A DNA stretch of 64,000 nt from Sulfotelmatobacter sp049792875 (lineage in GTDB: Bacteria; Acidobacteriota; Terriglobia; Terriglobales; Acidobacteriaceae). This document shows positions 1 to 9,149 of the stretch, piece after piece. A program made the position numbers and the translations under genes. The stretch spans positions 17,876 through 81,875 of the forward strand of contig JBARBI010000015.1 in the NCBI GenBank assembly GCA_049792875.1, read 5' to 3'. The notes beneath the pieces were generated by a model. The model was not told the origin of the DNA. It did no database searches and saw only the letters and a list, made by a program, of their open reading frames with translations. Every line of letters begins with the position of its first letter. Within the stretch, counting starts at the first letter, position 1.

Positions 1-96
1 GCAGTGGACGCAGGGAAATGTCTGCTGCTGGATGGCGAGAAGATTCCGGATGCGGCGAACGCGGCGGGAATCGCGATCGTCGCAGAAGGCGGGTGA
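1..96 (+). CDS. 3' end of an unidentified gene (partial)
   Basis: Frame 1 is open from the window edge to a TGA at 94-96, giving 31 residues that end AGIAIVAEGG. The stop lies six bases before the ATG of the DinB-like gene, which fits tight co-transcription. The fragment is too short to identify a family. It could also be chance open sequence; the close spacing and the RBS-like GAAGG just after it are the only support. Confidence 0.4.
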   Translation, partial: AVDAGKCLLLDGEKIPDAANAAGIAIVAEGG

Positions 97-102
97 AGGC
101 TC

Positions 103-591
103 ATGGGAGCAAAAGAGACGGGAGCAAAGTCAGAAGCCAGCCGCATCGCCGATCAACTTCGCCGTGCCTTTGACGGGAGCGCTTGGCACGGTCCTGCCCT
201 GCTCGAACTGCTGGAGGATGTGGATGCTGCCACCGCCGCGGCGAAGTCGCTGGTCCAAGTTCACAGCATCTGGGAGTTGGTGTTGCACGTTGCCGTATGG
301 GACGACGCAGGTTTGCGGAGACTGAGTGGGGAGACATGGCAGCCCATCGGTCTGGCTAATTTTCCGCCGGTGACGAAGCCGACGGAGGCGGCGTGGCGCA
401 AAGCCGTGGCTGCCACGAAACGCACGCACGACGCTCTCGTCAAGACGGTCGCGGCCCTTCCCGAATCACGCCTCTGGGACCGCGTTCCCGGCAAGCGGTA
501 CGATTTCTATCACATGCTGCACGGCATCGCGCAGCACGAACTCTATCACGCGGGGCAGATTGCGATTCTGAAAAAGGCCGGACGCTGTTGA
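103..591 (+). CDS. DinB-like (DinB/YfiT superfamily) protein
   Basis: This 162-residue protein reads as a four-helix-bundle DinB-fold protein. The signature is the C-terminal HELYHAGQI segment, whose two histidines, with a histidine near residue 52-60 (HSIWELVLH), form the usual metal site. Members act as metal- or thiol-dependent transferases or have no known reaction, so no substrate is claimed. It starts six bases after the preceding stop with GAAGG just upstream. A second DinB-like gene (DUF1572 type) lies at 24673-25218, but the two are not obviously close paralogues. Confidence 0.8.
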   Translation: MGAKETGAKSEASRIADQLRRAFDGSAWHGPALLELLEDVDAATAAAKSLVQVHSIWELVLHVAVWDDAGLRRLSGETWQPIGLANFPPVTKPTEAAWRKAVAATKRTHDALVKTVAALPESRLWDRVPGKRYDFYHMLHGIAQHELYHAGQIAILKKAGRC

Positions 592-648
592 AGGGAGCGG
601 GTCTCAGATCACGGATTTTCTGCAAGTGTGCCATATGAAAGAGTTCCC

Positions 649-1095
649 ATGTACATCTGCCCGAAATGCGACAGTCTGGTGGAGCAACCCGGGAAGCGGT
701 GGTGGTCGCGATGGCGCTACTGCCCGAACGGCCATGTTCTTTACATTCGAGGTCTCGGGTCTTCGTTGGAGGAGCCGTTCTGGAAGTCGTTCCTGAAGGG
801 TTCCGTGTCGAGTTTCTGCGTCTTCTGTTTGGTCGTACTGACGTTCGCCACTGCTCCTGACTATCCGCCCAACCTGCGGGCTCACGCCGTGTCGGCGGCA
901 GGCTCCATGGGGTTCCTGGTGGCTATCTTTTGTTTATTTTGGGGTCTGGTCCTATTAAGAAGAGCGCACGTCTGGGCGGGACGGGCAGGGCCGATTCAAA
1001 GACTGGTTCCTCATGCGAGGGGAAGAGCCTATGGTTTTGTTGCGGCCGCGGCCTGCGAGTTCGGCATCGTGATCGCGCTAGTATTTTTGAAGTGA
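649..1095 (+). CDS. zinc-ribbon small membrane protein
   Basis: 148 residues. It opens with CPKC followed about 24 residues later by CPNGH, a likely zinc ribbon, and then has about three hydrophobic helices (around residues 50-70, 80-105 and 128-147). The ATG at 649 is preferred over a GTG at 628 in the same frame because GAAAGAG at 637-643 sits five bases before it and the zinc-ribbon motif begins at once. No function is recognised. A topology with a cytoplasmic ribbon and membrane anchor is inferred. Confidence 0.6.
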   Translation: MYICPKCDSLVEQPGKRWWSRWRYCPNGHVLYIRGLGSSLEEPFWKSFLKGSVSSFCVFCLVVLTFATAPDYPPNLRAHAVSAAGSMGFLVAIFCLFWGLVLLRRAHVWAGRAGPIQRLVPHARGRAYGFVAAAACEFGIVIALVFLK

Positions 1096-1106
1096 GGCAC
1101 TGGTCA

Positions 1107-1433
1107 TCATTTCTTGAAAATCACAGCTACGGCCGCAACGATCAGCCCGAAGCCTGCCAGGTAATTCCAGCGCATGGGCTGCTTCAGGTAGAGCACGGAG
1201 AAGGCGGCGAAGACGGTGAGGGTAATGACTTCCTGAATGGTTTTGAGTTGTGCGGCCGTGAACTCGTAAGAGCCGATGCGGTTCGCGGGGACCTGGAAAC
1301 AGTATTCGAAGAAGGCAATCAGCCAGCTTGCTACGATCACTTTGTAGAGCGGCACCTCGCGATACTTCAGGTGCCCGTACCAGGCGAACGTCATGAAGAT
1401 GTTGGAGATGGTTAGCAGTGCGATCGTCTTCAT
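1107..1433 (-). CDS. DUF486 / DMT-like four-helix membrane protein
   Basis: 108 residues, four predicted transmembrane helices. The N-terminus (MKTIALLTISNIFMTFAWYG) and the central YCFQVPANRIG segment are characteristic of the DUF486 family, which resembles half-size drug/metabolite transporters. No substrate is known. Length equals the family norm. It converges with the zinc-ribbon gene, whose stop lies 11 bases away, and stands alone on the minus strand. Confidence 0.8.
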   Translation of the reverse strand: MKTIALLTISNIFMTFAWYGHLKYREVPLYKVIVASWLIAFFEYCFQVPANRIGSYEFTAAQLKTIQEVITLTVFAAFSVLYLKQPMRWNYLAGFGLIVAAVAVIFKK

Positions 1434-1488
1434 GGGAGCGAGTTCGATCCTTTCGCTGGGTTCGTTTGAAAGTTAGGGTGGCCGGGTA

Positions 1489-2769
1489 GTGGCTGAAATA
1501 GTTTCTGAAAAACTCGGTCCAGGGGCCTCAGGGGCTAAAGCCCTCGGACAAAAGAAGGGGCTTCATCGCAGCGCTGAAAGTGCTGCGCCACCCAAAAGCA
1601 ACCCACTCAAAAGCAACCTGCGCAAAGGCGGCCCAGATGCGGAGCGTGAGTACTTCAGGTTTGGACTCCCCGGCCTCAATCCGGATGCTCTTTCCCTGGT
1701 TTCCGTTTACAATTTGTTTCCGGCAACCGGCCATCGAGAATTTCTCCTGCCAGCCCAAAGCCCGATCACCGTCGCCGTAGTCGGCGTGGGCGTTTTCGGA
1801 CGCAATCATGCCCGAGTTTACAAGGAACTGGAACAACAAGGGGAGCCGGTGCGCCTGCTGGGAGTGGTTGATCCCGATACCAGCCGGGCGGACGCTGTGG
1901 CGCGCGAGTTTGGGTGTAAGGCCTTCGGCTCGGTGCAGCAGCTATTGACCACTCACAGCGAGGTGCAGGCCGCTTCGGTGGCAGCACCTACCGTGCATCA
2001 CCTGGCGGTGGCAAGCGCGTTGATGAAGGCCGGAGTGGATGTGCTGATCGAAAAGCCGCTGGCGGCAACCCTGGCCGAGGCGGGGGAGTTGGTCGGACTT
2101 GCGGCCGCGCATAAGCGGGTCGCCCAGGTCGGGCATCTGGAGCGCTTTAATCCTGCGGTTCGCGCTACGGTTCCGTTGCTGACGAGGCCAATGTTTTTCG
2201 AGGTCCACCGGCTCAGCGTGTTTACTCCCCGTTCGCTCGACGTGGATGTTGTGCTCGATCTGATGATCCACGATCTCGACATCGTGCTGGCTTTTGCCAA
2301 ATCGCCGGTCAAGGAAGTGCGCGCGGTGGGACTGCCGATTCTGTCGGGGAAGGTGGACATCGCGAACGTGCGCCTGGAGCTGGAATCGGGCTGCATCGCG
2401 AACTTCACCGCCAGCCGAGTTTCCACCGAGCGGGTGCGCAAACTGCGTTTCTTCCAGCCGCGACAGTATGTGTCGCTCGATTACGGACGGCAGGAGGTGC
2501 TGGTCTTCACCGTCGGCCAGGACGAAGGAGCGCCGGCAAGGCCATCCGTGAATCCTCAGATTGGAGTGACTAAGCCTCCGGTCGCGTCCGAAGAGCCGCT
2601 GCACGCAGAGTTGAAGTCGTTTCTTCGCGCAGTACGGGAGCGCTCCACGCCAGTGGTTCCGCTCGAAGATGGCCGGCGCGCGCTGGGGTTGGCGCTGGAG
2701 ATTGTGGAGGCCATTCGCGAACACGGGAAGAAAGTGGACCTGGCCGGAATCGCGAAGTCGCAGCACTGA
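1489..2769 (+). CDS. Gfo/Idh/MocA family NAD(P)-dependent oxidoreductase
   Basis: The Rossmann motif GVGVFGRNH lies around residues 99-107, followed by the family's EKPLAATLAEA segment and a catalytic-region MIHDLDIVL. The C-terminal half has the GFO_IDH_MocA substrate domain. The open frame from GTG 1489 carries about 92 extra N-terminal residues with no family resemblance, and bases 1526-1610 of that stretch resemble an intergenic repeat (GGGGCTAAAGCCC). The real start is therefore probably near 1714 (TTG) or thereabouts. Sugar, inositol or UDP-sugar substrates are all possible; the sequence does not say which. Confidence 0.8.
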   Translation: MAEIVSEKLGPGASGAKALGQKKGLHRSAESAAPPKSNPLKSNLRKGGPDAEREYFRFGLPGLNPDALSLVSVYNLFPATGHREFLLPAQSPITVAVVGVGVFGRNHARVYKELEQQGEPVRLLGVVDPDTSRADAVAREFGCKAFGSVQQLLTTHSEVQAASVAAPTVHHLAVASALMKAGVDVLIEKPLAATLAEAGELVGLAAAHKRVAQVGHLERFNPAVRATVPLLTRPMFFEVHRLSVFTPRSLDVDVVLDLMIHDLDIVLAFAKSPVKEVRAVGLPILSGKVDIANVRLELESGCIANFTASRVSTERVRKLRFFQPRQYVSLDYGRQEVLVFTVGQDEGAPARPSVNPQIGVTKPPVASEEPLHAELKSFLRAVRERSTPVVPLEDGRRALGLALEIVEAIREHGKKVDLAGIAKSQH

Positions 2770-3131
2770 GCCCGCGGATGGGGACCGAGGGGCCGGGCTG
2801 CGCCCGGCGGACAGCCGGGGGCGGCTGTCCCCACATGAACCCTTCTCAACCTGGATCCCTTCCCACATGAATCTCTCTCCCCCTTGATCCCTCGCCACAC
2901 CGATTCCTCCGACCAGGATCGCATGGGTTTACATATGTTTACACGCCTAAGTCTTGCCCGAATTGTGAGTGAGCAGAATCCCGGGAAAGATGCGAAAATA
3001 GGGATAACTTGGTTGTAGAGCACGCGCGCGGATTGCATTTCTTCCCCGCAGGCCGAATGCAAGCGCCGCGAGTGTATTCGGTGTCTAAAGGCAAGCGGAT
3101 ACAGCTAAGCTTTTAAAATTAAGCCCAGCGC
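2770..3131. other. gene-free stretch with palindromic repeat
   Basis: 362 bases between the oxidoreductase and the TonB-like gene. It contains a GC-rich palindromic repeat at 2792-2836 (listed separately) and a more AT-rich second half leading into the TonB-like gene. No convincing ORF, tRNA or terminator with a T-run was seen. Confidence 0.6.
2792..2836 (+). repeat. intergenic GC-rich repeat, family A copy 1
   Basis: The segment starts GCCGGGCTGCGCCCGGCGG and ends GGCGGCTGTCCCCACA. It contains two small inverted repeats (GCCGGGC/GCCCGGC and ACAGCC/GGCTGT). A near-identical copy lies at 30210-30254. Both sit just past the stop of a plus-strand gene. Confidence 0.75.
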
Positions 3132-4220
3132 ATGGCGATCACGCAAATTCCATTCCAGGACCCAGTGGCCCCGTCCGAGAAGCCTCAACCGGAGCAACTC
3201 GGCCTGTACGACACGCAAGACTGGGAAACCGCGTATCGTGAGCTGGATGCGCGTGTGCCGCACCTGCTGATCCAGTTGCAGGATGATCTGCAGCGCTCGC
3301 GTAAGCGGGAGGCGGTGTGGATTTCGGTGATCGTTCACCTGCTTCTGTTTATCACGCTGTGGAATCTTAACTTGATCGAAAAGTACGTTGGGTGGCACAC
3401 GGCGGTGGTCGTGCCATTGGATACGAAAGACAAGAACCTGACGTTCCTGGCGCTGCCGCCGGATTTACAGAAGCCCACACGCAGGCCCAACACGAACATT
3501 GCTTCGGATAAGGACCGGATTGCGACCTCGCGACACCCCGAGCTGGATGTTAAAGAATTACAGAAAATTCTGGCGACACCGCCACCGGGCGCACCCGGGA
3601 TGAACGGTCCGCGCGCGCCGCAAGAGCCGCCGGCCATGGCCCAGAACCAGCCGCCGGCTCCGCAGCCGCAGCAGACGCAGCGTCCGCAGTTCCAGACCGA
3701 TCAGACGGCCCAGCTGCAGACGCCCGCCCGCCCCAACAACGCGTTTGCCAAATATGGAGGCGGGATGAGTGCGGGCTCGGCGATTCAGCAGGCCGCGCAA
3801 GGCGCGGCGGCCAGCCGTGGGGCTGGCGCTGGTCAGGAGGGCGACTTCGGTCTGGGGATGGGAGCGCACGGCCGGCAGCTGGGCAATCTCGAAGTTCTCA
3901 GTGACACGCAAGGCGTCGACTTCGGCCCTTACCTGCAGCGTATTTTGCAGGACGTCAAGGAAAACTGGTACCACCTGATTCCGGAATCCGCGGAGATGAA
4001 GAAAGGGAAACTGGCGATTGAGTTTGCCATCACGAAAGATGGCAAGGTTGCGGACATGCGGTTGATCGCCAGTTCGGGAGACGTAGCCCTCGATCGTCCC
4101 GCGTGGGGCAGCATCACGGCCTCGAATCCATTTCCACCCCTGCCTAGCGATTTCACGGGACCTTATCTCGCGCTGCGTTTTCGCTTCTACTACAACCCCG
4201 ATAAGGCTGATTTACAGTAG
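3132..4220 (+). CDS. TonB-family energy-transducer-like protein
   Basis: 362 residues with a TonB-like layout: a cytoplasmic N-terminus of about 60 residues, one transmembrane helix (around 64-82, ISVIVHLLLFITLW), a Pro/Gln-rich periplasmic linker (around 150-200), a Gly/Ala-rich stretch, then a TonB_C-like domain (GPYLQRILQDVKENWYHLIP through RLIASSGDVALD). It would couple inner-membrane energy to an outer-membrane receptor or act as a periplasmic scaffold. The N-terminal extension before the helix is longer than in classical TonB. No exbB/exbD or receptor gene is adjacent. Confidence 0.75.
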   Translation: MAITQIPFQDPVAPSEKPQPEQLGLYDTQDWETAYRELDARVPHLLIQLQDDLQRSRKREAVWISVIVHLLLFITLWNLNLIEKYVGWHTAVVVPLDTKDKNLTFLALPPDLQKPTRRPNTNIASDKDRIATSRHPELDVKELQKILATPPPGAPGMNGPRAPQEPPAMAQNQPPAPQPQQTQRPQFQTDQTAQLQTPARPNNAFAKYGGGMSAGSAIQQAAQGAAASRGAGAGQEGDFGLGMGAHGRQLGNLEVLSDTQGVDFGPYLQRILQDVKENWYHLIPESAEMKKGKLAIEFAITKDGKVADMRLIASSGDVALDRPAWGSITASNPFPPLPSDFTGPYLALRFRFYYNPDKADLQ

Positions 4221-4311
4221 CCCGCAGGGGCCTGCCTGAGCAACGAATCTTTTCCCGCATTTTGTTAATCAAAGAGTTAATACAGGTTGTGACCTGTTCC
4301 GGGAGGCTGCA

Positions 4312-5100
4312 TTGGAAAAGATGCCCGTTTTGTTCGTCGGACACGGGTCGCCGATGAACGCCATTGAGCACAACGCGTTTACCGAGACGCTGCACGGCCT
4401 GAGTGCGCGGTTGCCCCGGCCGAAGGCTGTCTGCGTGGTGTCGGCGCATTGGGTGACTCCGGGCACGCAGGTGGTGGCAGCCGCGCATCCGAGGACGATT
4501 CACGATTTCTACGGCTTCCCGCGGCCGCTCTATGAAGTGCAGTATCCCGCGCCGGGAGCACCTTTTGAGGCAGAGAAACTGGCAAGCAATCCTGAGATTG
4601 TTTCCGACGAGAGGTGGGGGCTGGATCACGGCTCGTGGAGCGTGCTGCGCCATATGTATCCGAACGCCGACGTGCCGGCGTTTCAGCTGAGTCTCGATGA
4701 GCGCCGCGGTTTCCAGGATCATCTTGCGCTTGGCCGGGAGATTCAAGCCCAGCGCCAGCGCGGAGTCTTGATTCTGGGGAGCGGCAATATCGTGCACAAT
4801 TTAGGTCGCATCGAGTGGGACAATCCTCACGGCGCATACGACTGGGCGGTGGAGTTTGACGCGAAGGTCAAAGAAGCAGTCGACGCACATGATGCGAATG
4901 CGCTGGCTCAGCCCGAGAAGTGGGGCGAGGCCTTGCTGGCAACGGCCCATCCCACGGTGGAGCACTACCTGCCGCTGTTGTACTGCATGGGTAGCACGGA
5001 CGAGCGGGACGCGGTGTCGTACCCGTACGAAGGGTTCGACTTCGGCAGCATTTCGATGCGGATGATTCTGTTCGGCAATGTGCCGAAAGCCAGCGATTAG
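4312..5100 (+). CDS. ygiD: 4,5-DOPA-extradiol-type (LigB-superfamily) dioxygenase
   Basis: 262 residues, the usual length for the YgiD/DODA family. Diagnostic motifs are LFVGHGSPMNAIE at the N-terminus, SAHWVTPG around residue 45, FYGFPRPLY, and LDHGSWSVLRHMYP, which supply the zinc/iron-binding histidines. The family opens aromatic o-diols; the physiological substrate in bacteria is often unclear. GGGAGG at 4301-4306 lies five bases before a TTG at 4312 and 14 before the ATG at 4321, so TTG is the preferred start. Confidence 0.85.
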   Translation: MEKMPVLFVGHGSPMNAIEHNAFTETLHGLSARLPRPKAVCVVSAHWVTPGTQVVAAAHPRTIHDFYGFPRPLYEVQYPAPGAPFEAEKLASNPEIVSDERWGLDHGSWSVLRHMYPNADVPAFQLSLDERRGFQDHLALGREIQAQRQRGVLILGSGNIVHNLGRIEWDNPHGAYDWAVEFDAKVKEAVDAHDANALAQPEKWGEALLATAHPTVEHYLPLLYCMGSTDERDAVSYPYEGFDFGSISMRMILFGNVPKASD

Positions 5101-5171
5101 GTCGCTTCGTGCCGAGCAAGGACTACCTACTATAGTTTGACCTCAGGATCACTCTTCGACCACGGCCTTTG

Positions 5172-7202
5172 TCACCAAACCCGGCAACGGTTTTGATTAA
5201 CCATGGGCGAGCCGGCCTTGCAGTGGAAGGCCTCCTGAAATTCCGGCATGTTGGAAACCACGCCGTTGGCGCGGTACTTCTCAGGAGAGTGCGGGTCGAC
5301 GGTGGCCCGCAGGCGCTTGGTCTCATCGCGGGAGTGGCCGCACCAGCTCTGGCCGTAGCCGACGAAGAAGCGCTGCTCGGGCGTGAGGTCATCCAACGGT
5401 TCCAGCTTCTGCCCCTTGGTGTCATCCTTCCACGCCATGTACGCCAGGAATAATCCGCCCAGATCGGCGACATCCTCGCCCAGCGTCAGCTTGCCGTTGA
5501 TCTTGATGTCATCGACGATGGTGTAGGTCGAATACTGATCGGAGATGCAACTGGCGCGCTTCACGAATTCTTTCCCGTCGTCCTCGGTCCACCAGTCGCG
5601 GAGGTTTCCCTGGGCGTCGAACTGGCGGCCTTCGTCGTCGAAGCCGGGGGTGAGGTCGTGTCCGACGGTGCCGCCGGTGTCGCCATAGTTGGGAGCAGCG
5701 TCGGACTTGGGGTCGAATGCCGGGGGTTGCAACACCCCCGCGGGAAAGTTGATGTCGTTCATCTGGGGATCGTAGTAGGCGTTCACGGTCGGCGGTGTCA
5801 TGCCCCATTCGCCGCGGTCGACGGGCTTGCCGATCTTGGCGAGAAGGCGATCGAATTCGAATTTTCGCGCCCGTTCCACATTGCCCAGTTCGTCGCCGCG
5901 CACGATTTCAAGCTTGCTGTAATCGCGCCACTTGTCGGGATATCCAATCTTGTTGGCCATGCCATGCAGCTTGGCCAGCGCCTGCTGCCTGGTCGCAGGC
6001 GACATCCAGGGCAAACTGTTGATGTCCTGTTCCATGGCCGCCTGAATTTCCTTCACGATTTTCAGAGCCTGCTGCTTGGCCTCTGGACTGAAGTATTTTT
6101 CCACGTAGGCCTGGCCGAGAGCCTCTCCCAGGTAATCGTCCACATACTCCGTGCAACGCTTCCAACGGGGTTTGAGCTGTTCCCGGCCCTGCAGGGTCTT
6201 GCCGTAAAAAGAAAAATTCTCATTAAGAAACGCCGCAGAGAGATGGGGTGCATTCGCATGCACCAGGTGCCAGCGCAGGTAGGTCTTCCAGTCCGCCAGA
6301 CTTTCTTTCTCCAGCGTCTCGTTCATCGCCTTGACGAAGGCAGGCGAAGTGACATTCAGCGACGACAGCGTAGGCATCCCTACCTTGGCGAAATAAACCT
6401 GCCACTGAAACTCAGGCGAAATCTTCTCCAACTCGGCGCTGGTCATCTTGTGGTCCAGAGCTTTCGGGTCGCGCCGTTCGACGCGCGTCATGGACCCCTT
6501 GGCCAAGGCGGTCTCGATGTGCATAACGGTGTGCGCCTCAGAGGCGGCGCTCTCGGGCTTGTCGCCGAGCAGTTCGAACATCTTCTGCACGTGCGTGAGG
6601 TAGGCCTGGCGAAGCTCAACCGACTTGGGGTCGTCCTTGGTGTAATAGTCGCGGTCGGGCAGGCCGAGTCCGCCTTGATCCGTGTTGGCGATGACCTGAT
6701 TGGCGTCACGGAAGTCCTGGATGGACTCGAAACGGAACAGGACGTTGTCGTCGATCATGGCGGCGGTCACGCTGGCGATTTCTGCCTTGGAGCTCAGATT
6801 GGCAATTTGCTCCAGCGATGCCTTCAGCGGCTCCGCTCCCTTGGCGTCGATAGCCTTTTCGTCAATGCACGAGGCATAGTAGTCGCCAATCTTCTGCGTG
6901 ACGGCATTCCGCTTGGGATCGGGGGCCGATGCGGCCTCCAGGACACCGCGCAAGCGGCCGAGGTTTTCATCCTGCATTTTGGAATAGGTGTCCCAGGAGG
7001 ACTGGTCGGGAGGGATGGGGTTGCTCTTGAGCCAACCGCCGCAGGAATACTTGAAGAAATCCACACAGGGATCGATGCTTGGGTCCATGGCCGTCACGTC
7101 AAGCGCGGGAGTGTATTTCGCGGTACCCGGCTGCTGGGCGTGGACCACGGAAAGAAAACACGCTACGGCAAGGGCGGTTAGACTCGTCCGCAGAATCAGC
7201 AT
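5172..7202 (-). CDS. M13 (neprilysin-like) peptidase homologue with degenerate catalytic motif
   Basis: 676 residues with a signal peptide (cut near HAQQ) and typical M13 landmarks: DPCVDFFKYSCGGWL at the N-terminus, NAYYDPQMNDINFPAGVLQP, GEDVADLGG, and a C-terminal RVW. The zinc motif, normally HELTH or HEITH, reads HDLTP at residues 515-519 (bases 5646-5660). The catalytic Glu is Asp and the second zinc His is Pro, while the third ligand Glu (residue 576) remains. The frame is otherwise intact. Either the enzyme is inactive and kept as a binding protein, or the gene has begun to decay. Confidence 0.85.
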   Translation of the reverse strand: MLILRTSLTALAVACFLSVVHAQQPGTAKYTPALDVTAMDPSIDPCVDFFKYSCGGWLKSNPIPPDQSSWDTYSKMQDENLGRLRGVLEAASAPDPKRNAVTQKIGDYYASCIDEKAIDAKGAEPLKASLEQIANLSSKAEIASVTAAMIDDNVLFRFESIQDFRDANQVIANTDQGGLGLPDRDYYTKDDPKSVELRQAYLTHVQKMFELLGDKPESAASEAHTVMHIETALAKGSMTRVERRDPKALDHKMTSAELEKISPEFQWQVYFAKVGMPTLSSLNVTSPAFVKAMNETLEKESLADWKTYLRWHLVHANAPHLSAAFLNENFSFYGKTLQGREQLKPRWKRCTEYVDDYLGEALGQAYVEKYFSPEAKQQALKIVKEIQAAMEQDINSLPWMSPATRQQALAKLHGMANKIGYPDKWRDYSKLEIVRGDELGNVERARKFEFDRLLAKIGKPVDRGEWGMTPPTVNAYYDPQMNDINFPAGVLQPPAFDPKSDAAPNYGDTGGTVGHDLTPGFDDEGRQFDAQGNLRDWWTEDDGKEFVKRASCISDQYSTYTIVDDIKINGKLTLGEDVADLGGLFLAYMAWKDDTKGQKLEPLDDLTPEQRFFVGYGQSWCGHSRDETKRLRATVDPHSPEKYRANGVVSNMPEFQEAFHCKAGSPMVNQNRCRVW

Positions 7203-7265
7203 AGGGAGATCCCTTCCGGTATGAAATCGAAACAGAGAGACGACAAAGTATAAGCCCGGGCGTCA

Positions 7266-7312
7266 AAAGAACCCCACTTCTCGCAAAAGAAGCGAGACGT
7301 GGGGCACCCCAT
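7266..7312 (+). repeat. intergenic hairpin repeat, family B copy 1
   Basis: An imperfect hairpin running from AAGAACCCCACTTCTCGCAA to GCGAGACGTGGGGCACCCC. A related copy lies at 9150-9202. The shared ends are CCCCACTT and TGGGGCACCC. It sits between the start of the M13 gene and the end of the DUF4097 gene. Confidence 0.65.
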
Positions 7313-7342
7313 GTGCCGGAGGTTCGATCGTAGTTGACGGGC

Positions 7343-8149
7343 TCAGCCCTTGCGCAAATGAATGGATCCATCTCCCGTGCGGATCGTGAGCGAGTTGCCG
7401 CCGCCATTGAGCTTGCCGTGAACTTCGTTCTCGCGAATCTTGCCCTCGGTGGTGATGGGCATATCGAGATCGATGTGGCCGTCACTGGTGTGCAGACTAA
7501 CCTCGGCGGATAAGTCGCTCGGGATTTCGAGCGAAACGTTGCCGTCGCCGGTTTCGAGGCGCCAGCCTGCGGCCAACGTGGAACCGGCCGTGGCGCGCAC
7601 TTCAACGTGTCCGTCGCCGGTCTTGAGTTCGAGTTCATCAAAGCGGCCACGGGCGGTGATGTGTCCGTCGCCGGTCGAGGCGTGCAGTTTGCCATCGACG
7701 CCTTCGAGGCTCTCGGAGCCGTCGCCGCTGTGCAGGTCCATGTCACCCCTCAATCCGGCGATATCGATCTTGCCATCTCCGGTCCGCAGGTTGACCCGGC
7801 CCTCGCGCGGCATCTGGATAATGATGTCGACCTTATGCTGGCCCCATTCGACGTTGAAGTTGTGGTGCGGGTAGCGCACTTCGATTTCGACCGAGTCGCC
7901 GGTCTGATGCTCTTCGACGCCGATGCCGGCTTCGCCAATCTTGTAGCGGCTGGTGATGACTTTGGCTTCGATCGTATTCTGGTCCCAGGTGGTGACACGG
8001 ATGTTGGCGTCGGAAGTCTCAATCCGCAGGTCGGGCTTCCCCCTGAGGGTGTAGGTCTTCGACCATTCGTCGGCGTGGGCAGGGAGCACGTCTAGGACAG
8101 CGACAGCCAGGGTGGCGAGCGGCAGGCGCTTCAGAGCAACAGGTTTCAT
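7343..8149 (-). CDS. exported DUF4097-family beta-strand-repeat protein
   Basis: 268 residues with an N-terminal signal peptide cut near AHA-DEW. The body is a series of short beta repeats marked by recurrent TGDG or SGDG turns (RTGDGKIDI, HSGDGSESL, STGDGHITA, KTGDGHVEV, ETGDGNVSL, RTGDGSIHL), the hallmark of DUF4097/DUF4098 putative adhesin-like proteins. The function of the family is unknown; a periplasmic or surface location follows from the signal peptide. It shares strand with its neighbours but has separate intergenic spaces. Confidence 0.8.
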   Translation of the reverse strand: MKPVALKRLPLATLAVAVLDVLPAHADEWSKTYTLRGKPDLRIETSDANIRVTTWDQNTIEAKVITSRYKIGEAGIGVEEHQTGDSVEIEVRYPHHNFNVEWGQHKVDIIIQMPREGRVNLRTGDGKIDIAGLRGDMDLHSGDGSESLEGVDGKLHASTGDGHITARGRFDELELKTGDGHVEVRATAGSTLAAGWRLETGDGNVSLEIPSDLSAEVSLHTSDGHIDLDMPITTEGKIRENEVHGKLNGGGNSLTIRTGDGSIHLRKG

Positions 8150-8238
8150 AAGGTCCTCCGGCGGGGCACACCTTCGCCCAGCCTCTTAGACGTGGTTACG
8201 GGTAATCGGTGAGGTTAGTTCCACGGAAAATAGCTGGC

Positions 8239-9105
8239 TTATCGGGCGCGCGGACCGACATACGCCATGCGAATCAGCGTCCGTTCGGAAAAGGGGAGGT
8301 AGAGCAGTGCCGCGCTGACCGCGAAAGCCGCGCCCAGGCCGATCTCCTGGATCAGCAAGAACGGAGCGACCGCCCACAACTGGTCCAACGCAAGAACGAA
8401 TGGGAAGATCTGACGGAATTTGTCGCCCAGGCGCTGGTAGTCAAAGCCGACCGCCGACATCAGGTAGCAGCGCAGGGGAATGCCCACCCCGGCGGTCACC
8501 ATAACGGCGACGGCAAGAGCGTTGGCGCCCCACAACGGAAGAAACGAATCCGCCACGGCCTGGACGTCGCGCAGGCGAAACAGGGCCGCGAGATAGAAGG
8601 CCAGGTACATCACCTGAATCAATCCGAAGAGCCCGCGGGTAATCGCGCGGCGTGGGATGGGGACATCGAGTTCGGGATGCAGCGCTGCCGGCGGTGCAGC
8701 GGGGACTTCCGCGTTGGCCACGACCGCGGCGCCAGGCGAAGATTCTCTCGGCGCGTCCGCTTGCACCGGAGCGATGAACCGGTACCCGCGGCGGGCTAAG
8801 GTTTCGACATAACGCGGGCTGGAGGCGGAATCTCCCAGGGCCTCGCGCACTTTGTTGATGGCGGTGTTCAGGCTGTGGTCGAAGTCGACGAACGTGTCGG
8901 AGGGCCAGAGCTTCTGCTGCAACTCTTCGCGTGTGACCAGATCGCCGGCGCGCTCCAGCAGCAGGGCCAGCACCTGGAAGGGTTGCTCCTGCAAGCGCAG
9001 CTTCACGCCGCCTTTGCGCAGTTCGCCCGCGGTGAGATCGAGTTCGAAGACTCCGAAGCGCGCGACTCGGCTGTTGTTTTGCGGCACGACGCCGTAGTGT
9101 AGCAC
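8239..9105 (-). CDS. membrane one-component regulator with OmpR-type winged helix
   Basis: 288 residues. An N-terminal OmpR/PhoB-type winged-helix domain (about residues 15-110; FGVFELDLTAGELRKGG through YVETLARRGYRFIAP) is followed by a linker and at least three or four hydrophobic helices, so it resembles CadC/ToxR regulators that bind DNA while anchored in the membrane. There is no phosphoacceptor domain. The open frame starts at GTG 9105; a GTG seven codons in is another option. Its targets are unknown; the divergent neighbour is the miaA region. Confidence 0.8.
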   Translation of the reverse strand: MLHYGVVPQNNSRVARFGVFELDLTAGELRKGGVKLRLQEQPFQVLALLLERAGDLVTREELQQKLWPSDTFVDFDHSLNTAINKVREALGDSASSPRYVETLARRGYRFIAPVQADAPRESSPGAAVVANAEVPAAPPAALHPELDVPIPRRAITRGLFGLIQVMYLAFYLAALFRLRDVQAVADSFLPLWGANALAVAVMVTAGVGIPLRCYLMSAVGFDYQRLGDKFRQIFPFVLALDQLWAVAPFLLIQEIGLGAAFAVSAALLYLPFSERTLIRMAYVGPRAR

Positions 9106-9149
9106 TCAAGATGCACACCAGACACAGTCGGGGTTCGCCTACGCTCTGT

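Noticed and set aside
1942..2898. 318-codon minus-strand ORF opposite the oxidoreductase
   Set aside because: Shadow of a gene with Rossmann and EKP motifs.
5658..7181. 507-codon plus-strand ORF antisense to the M13 gene
   Set aside because: It lies wholly opposite a gene with clear M13 motifs and has no family resemblance; high GC makes long antisense frames common.
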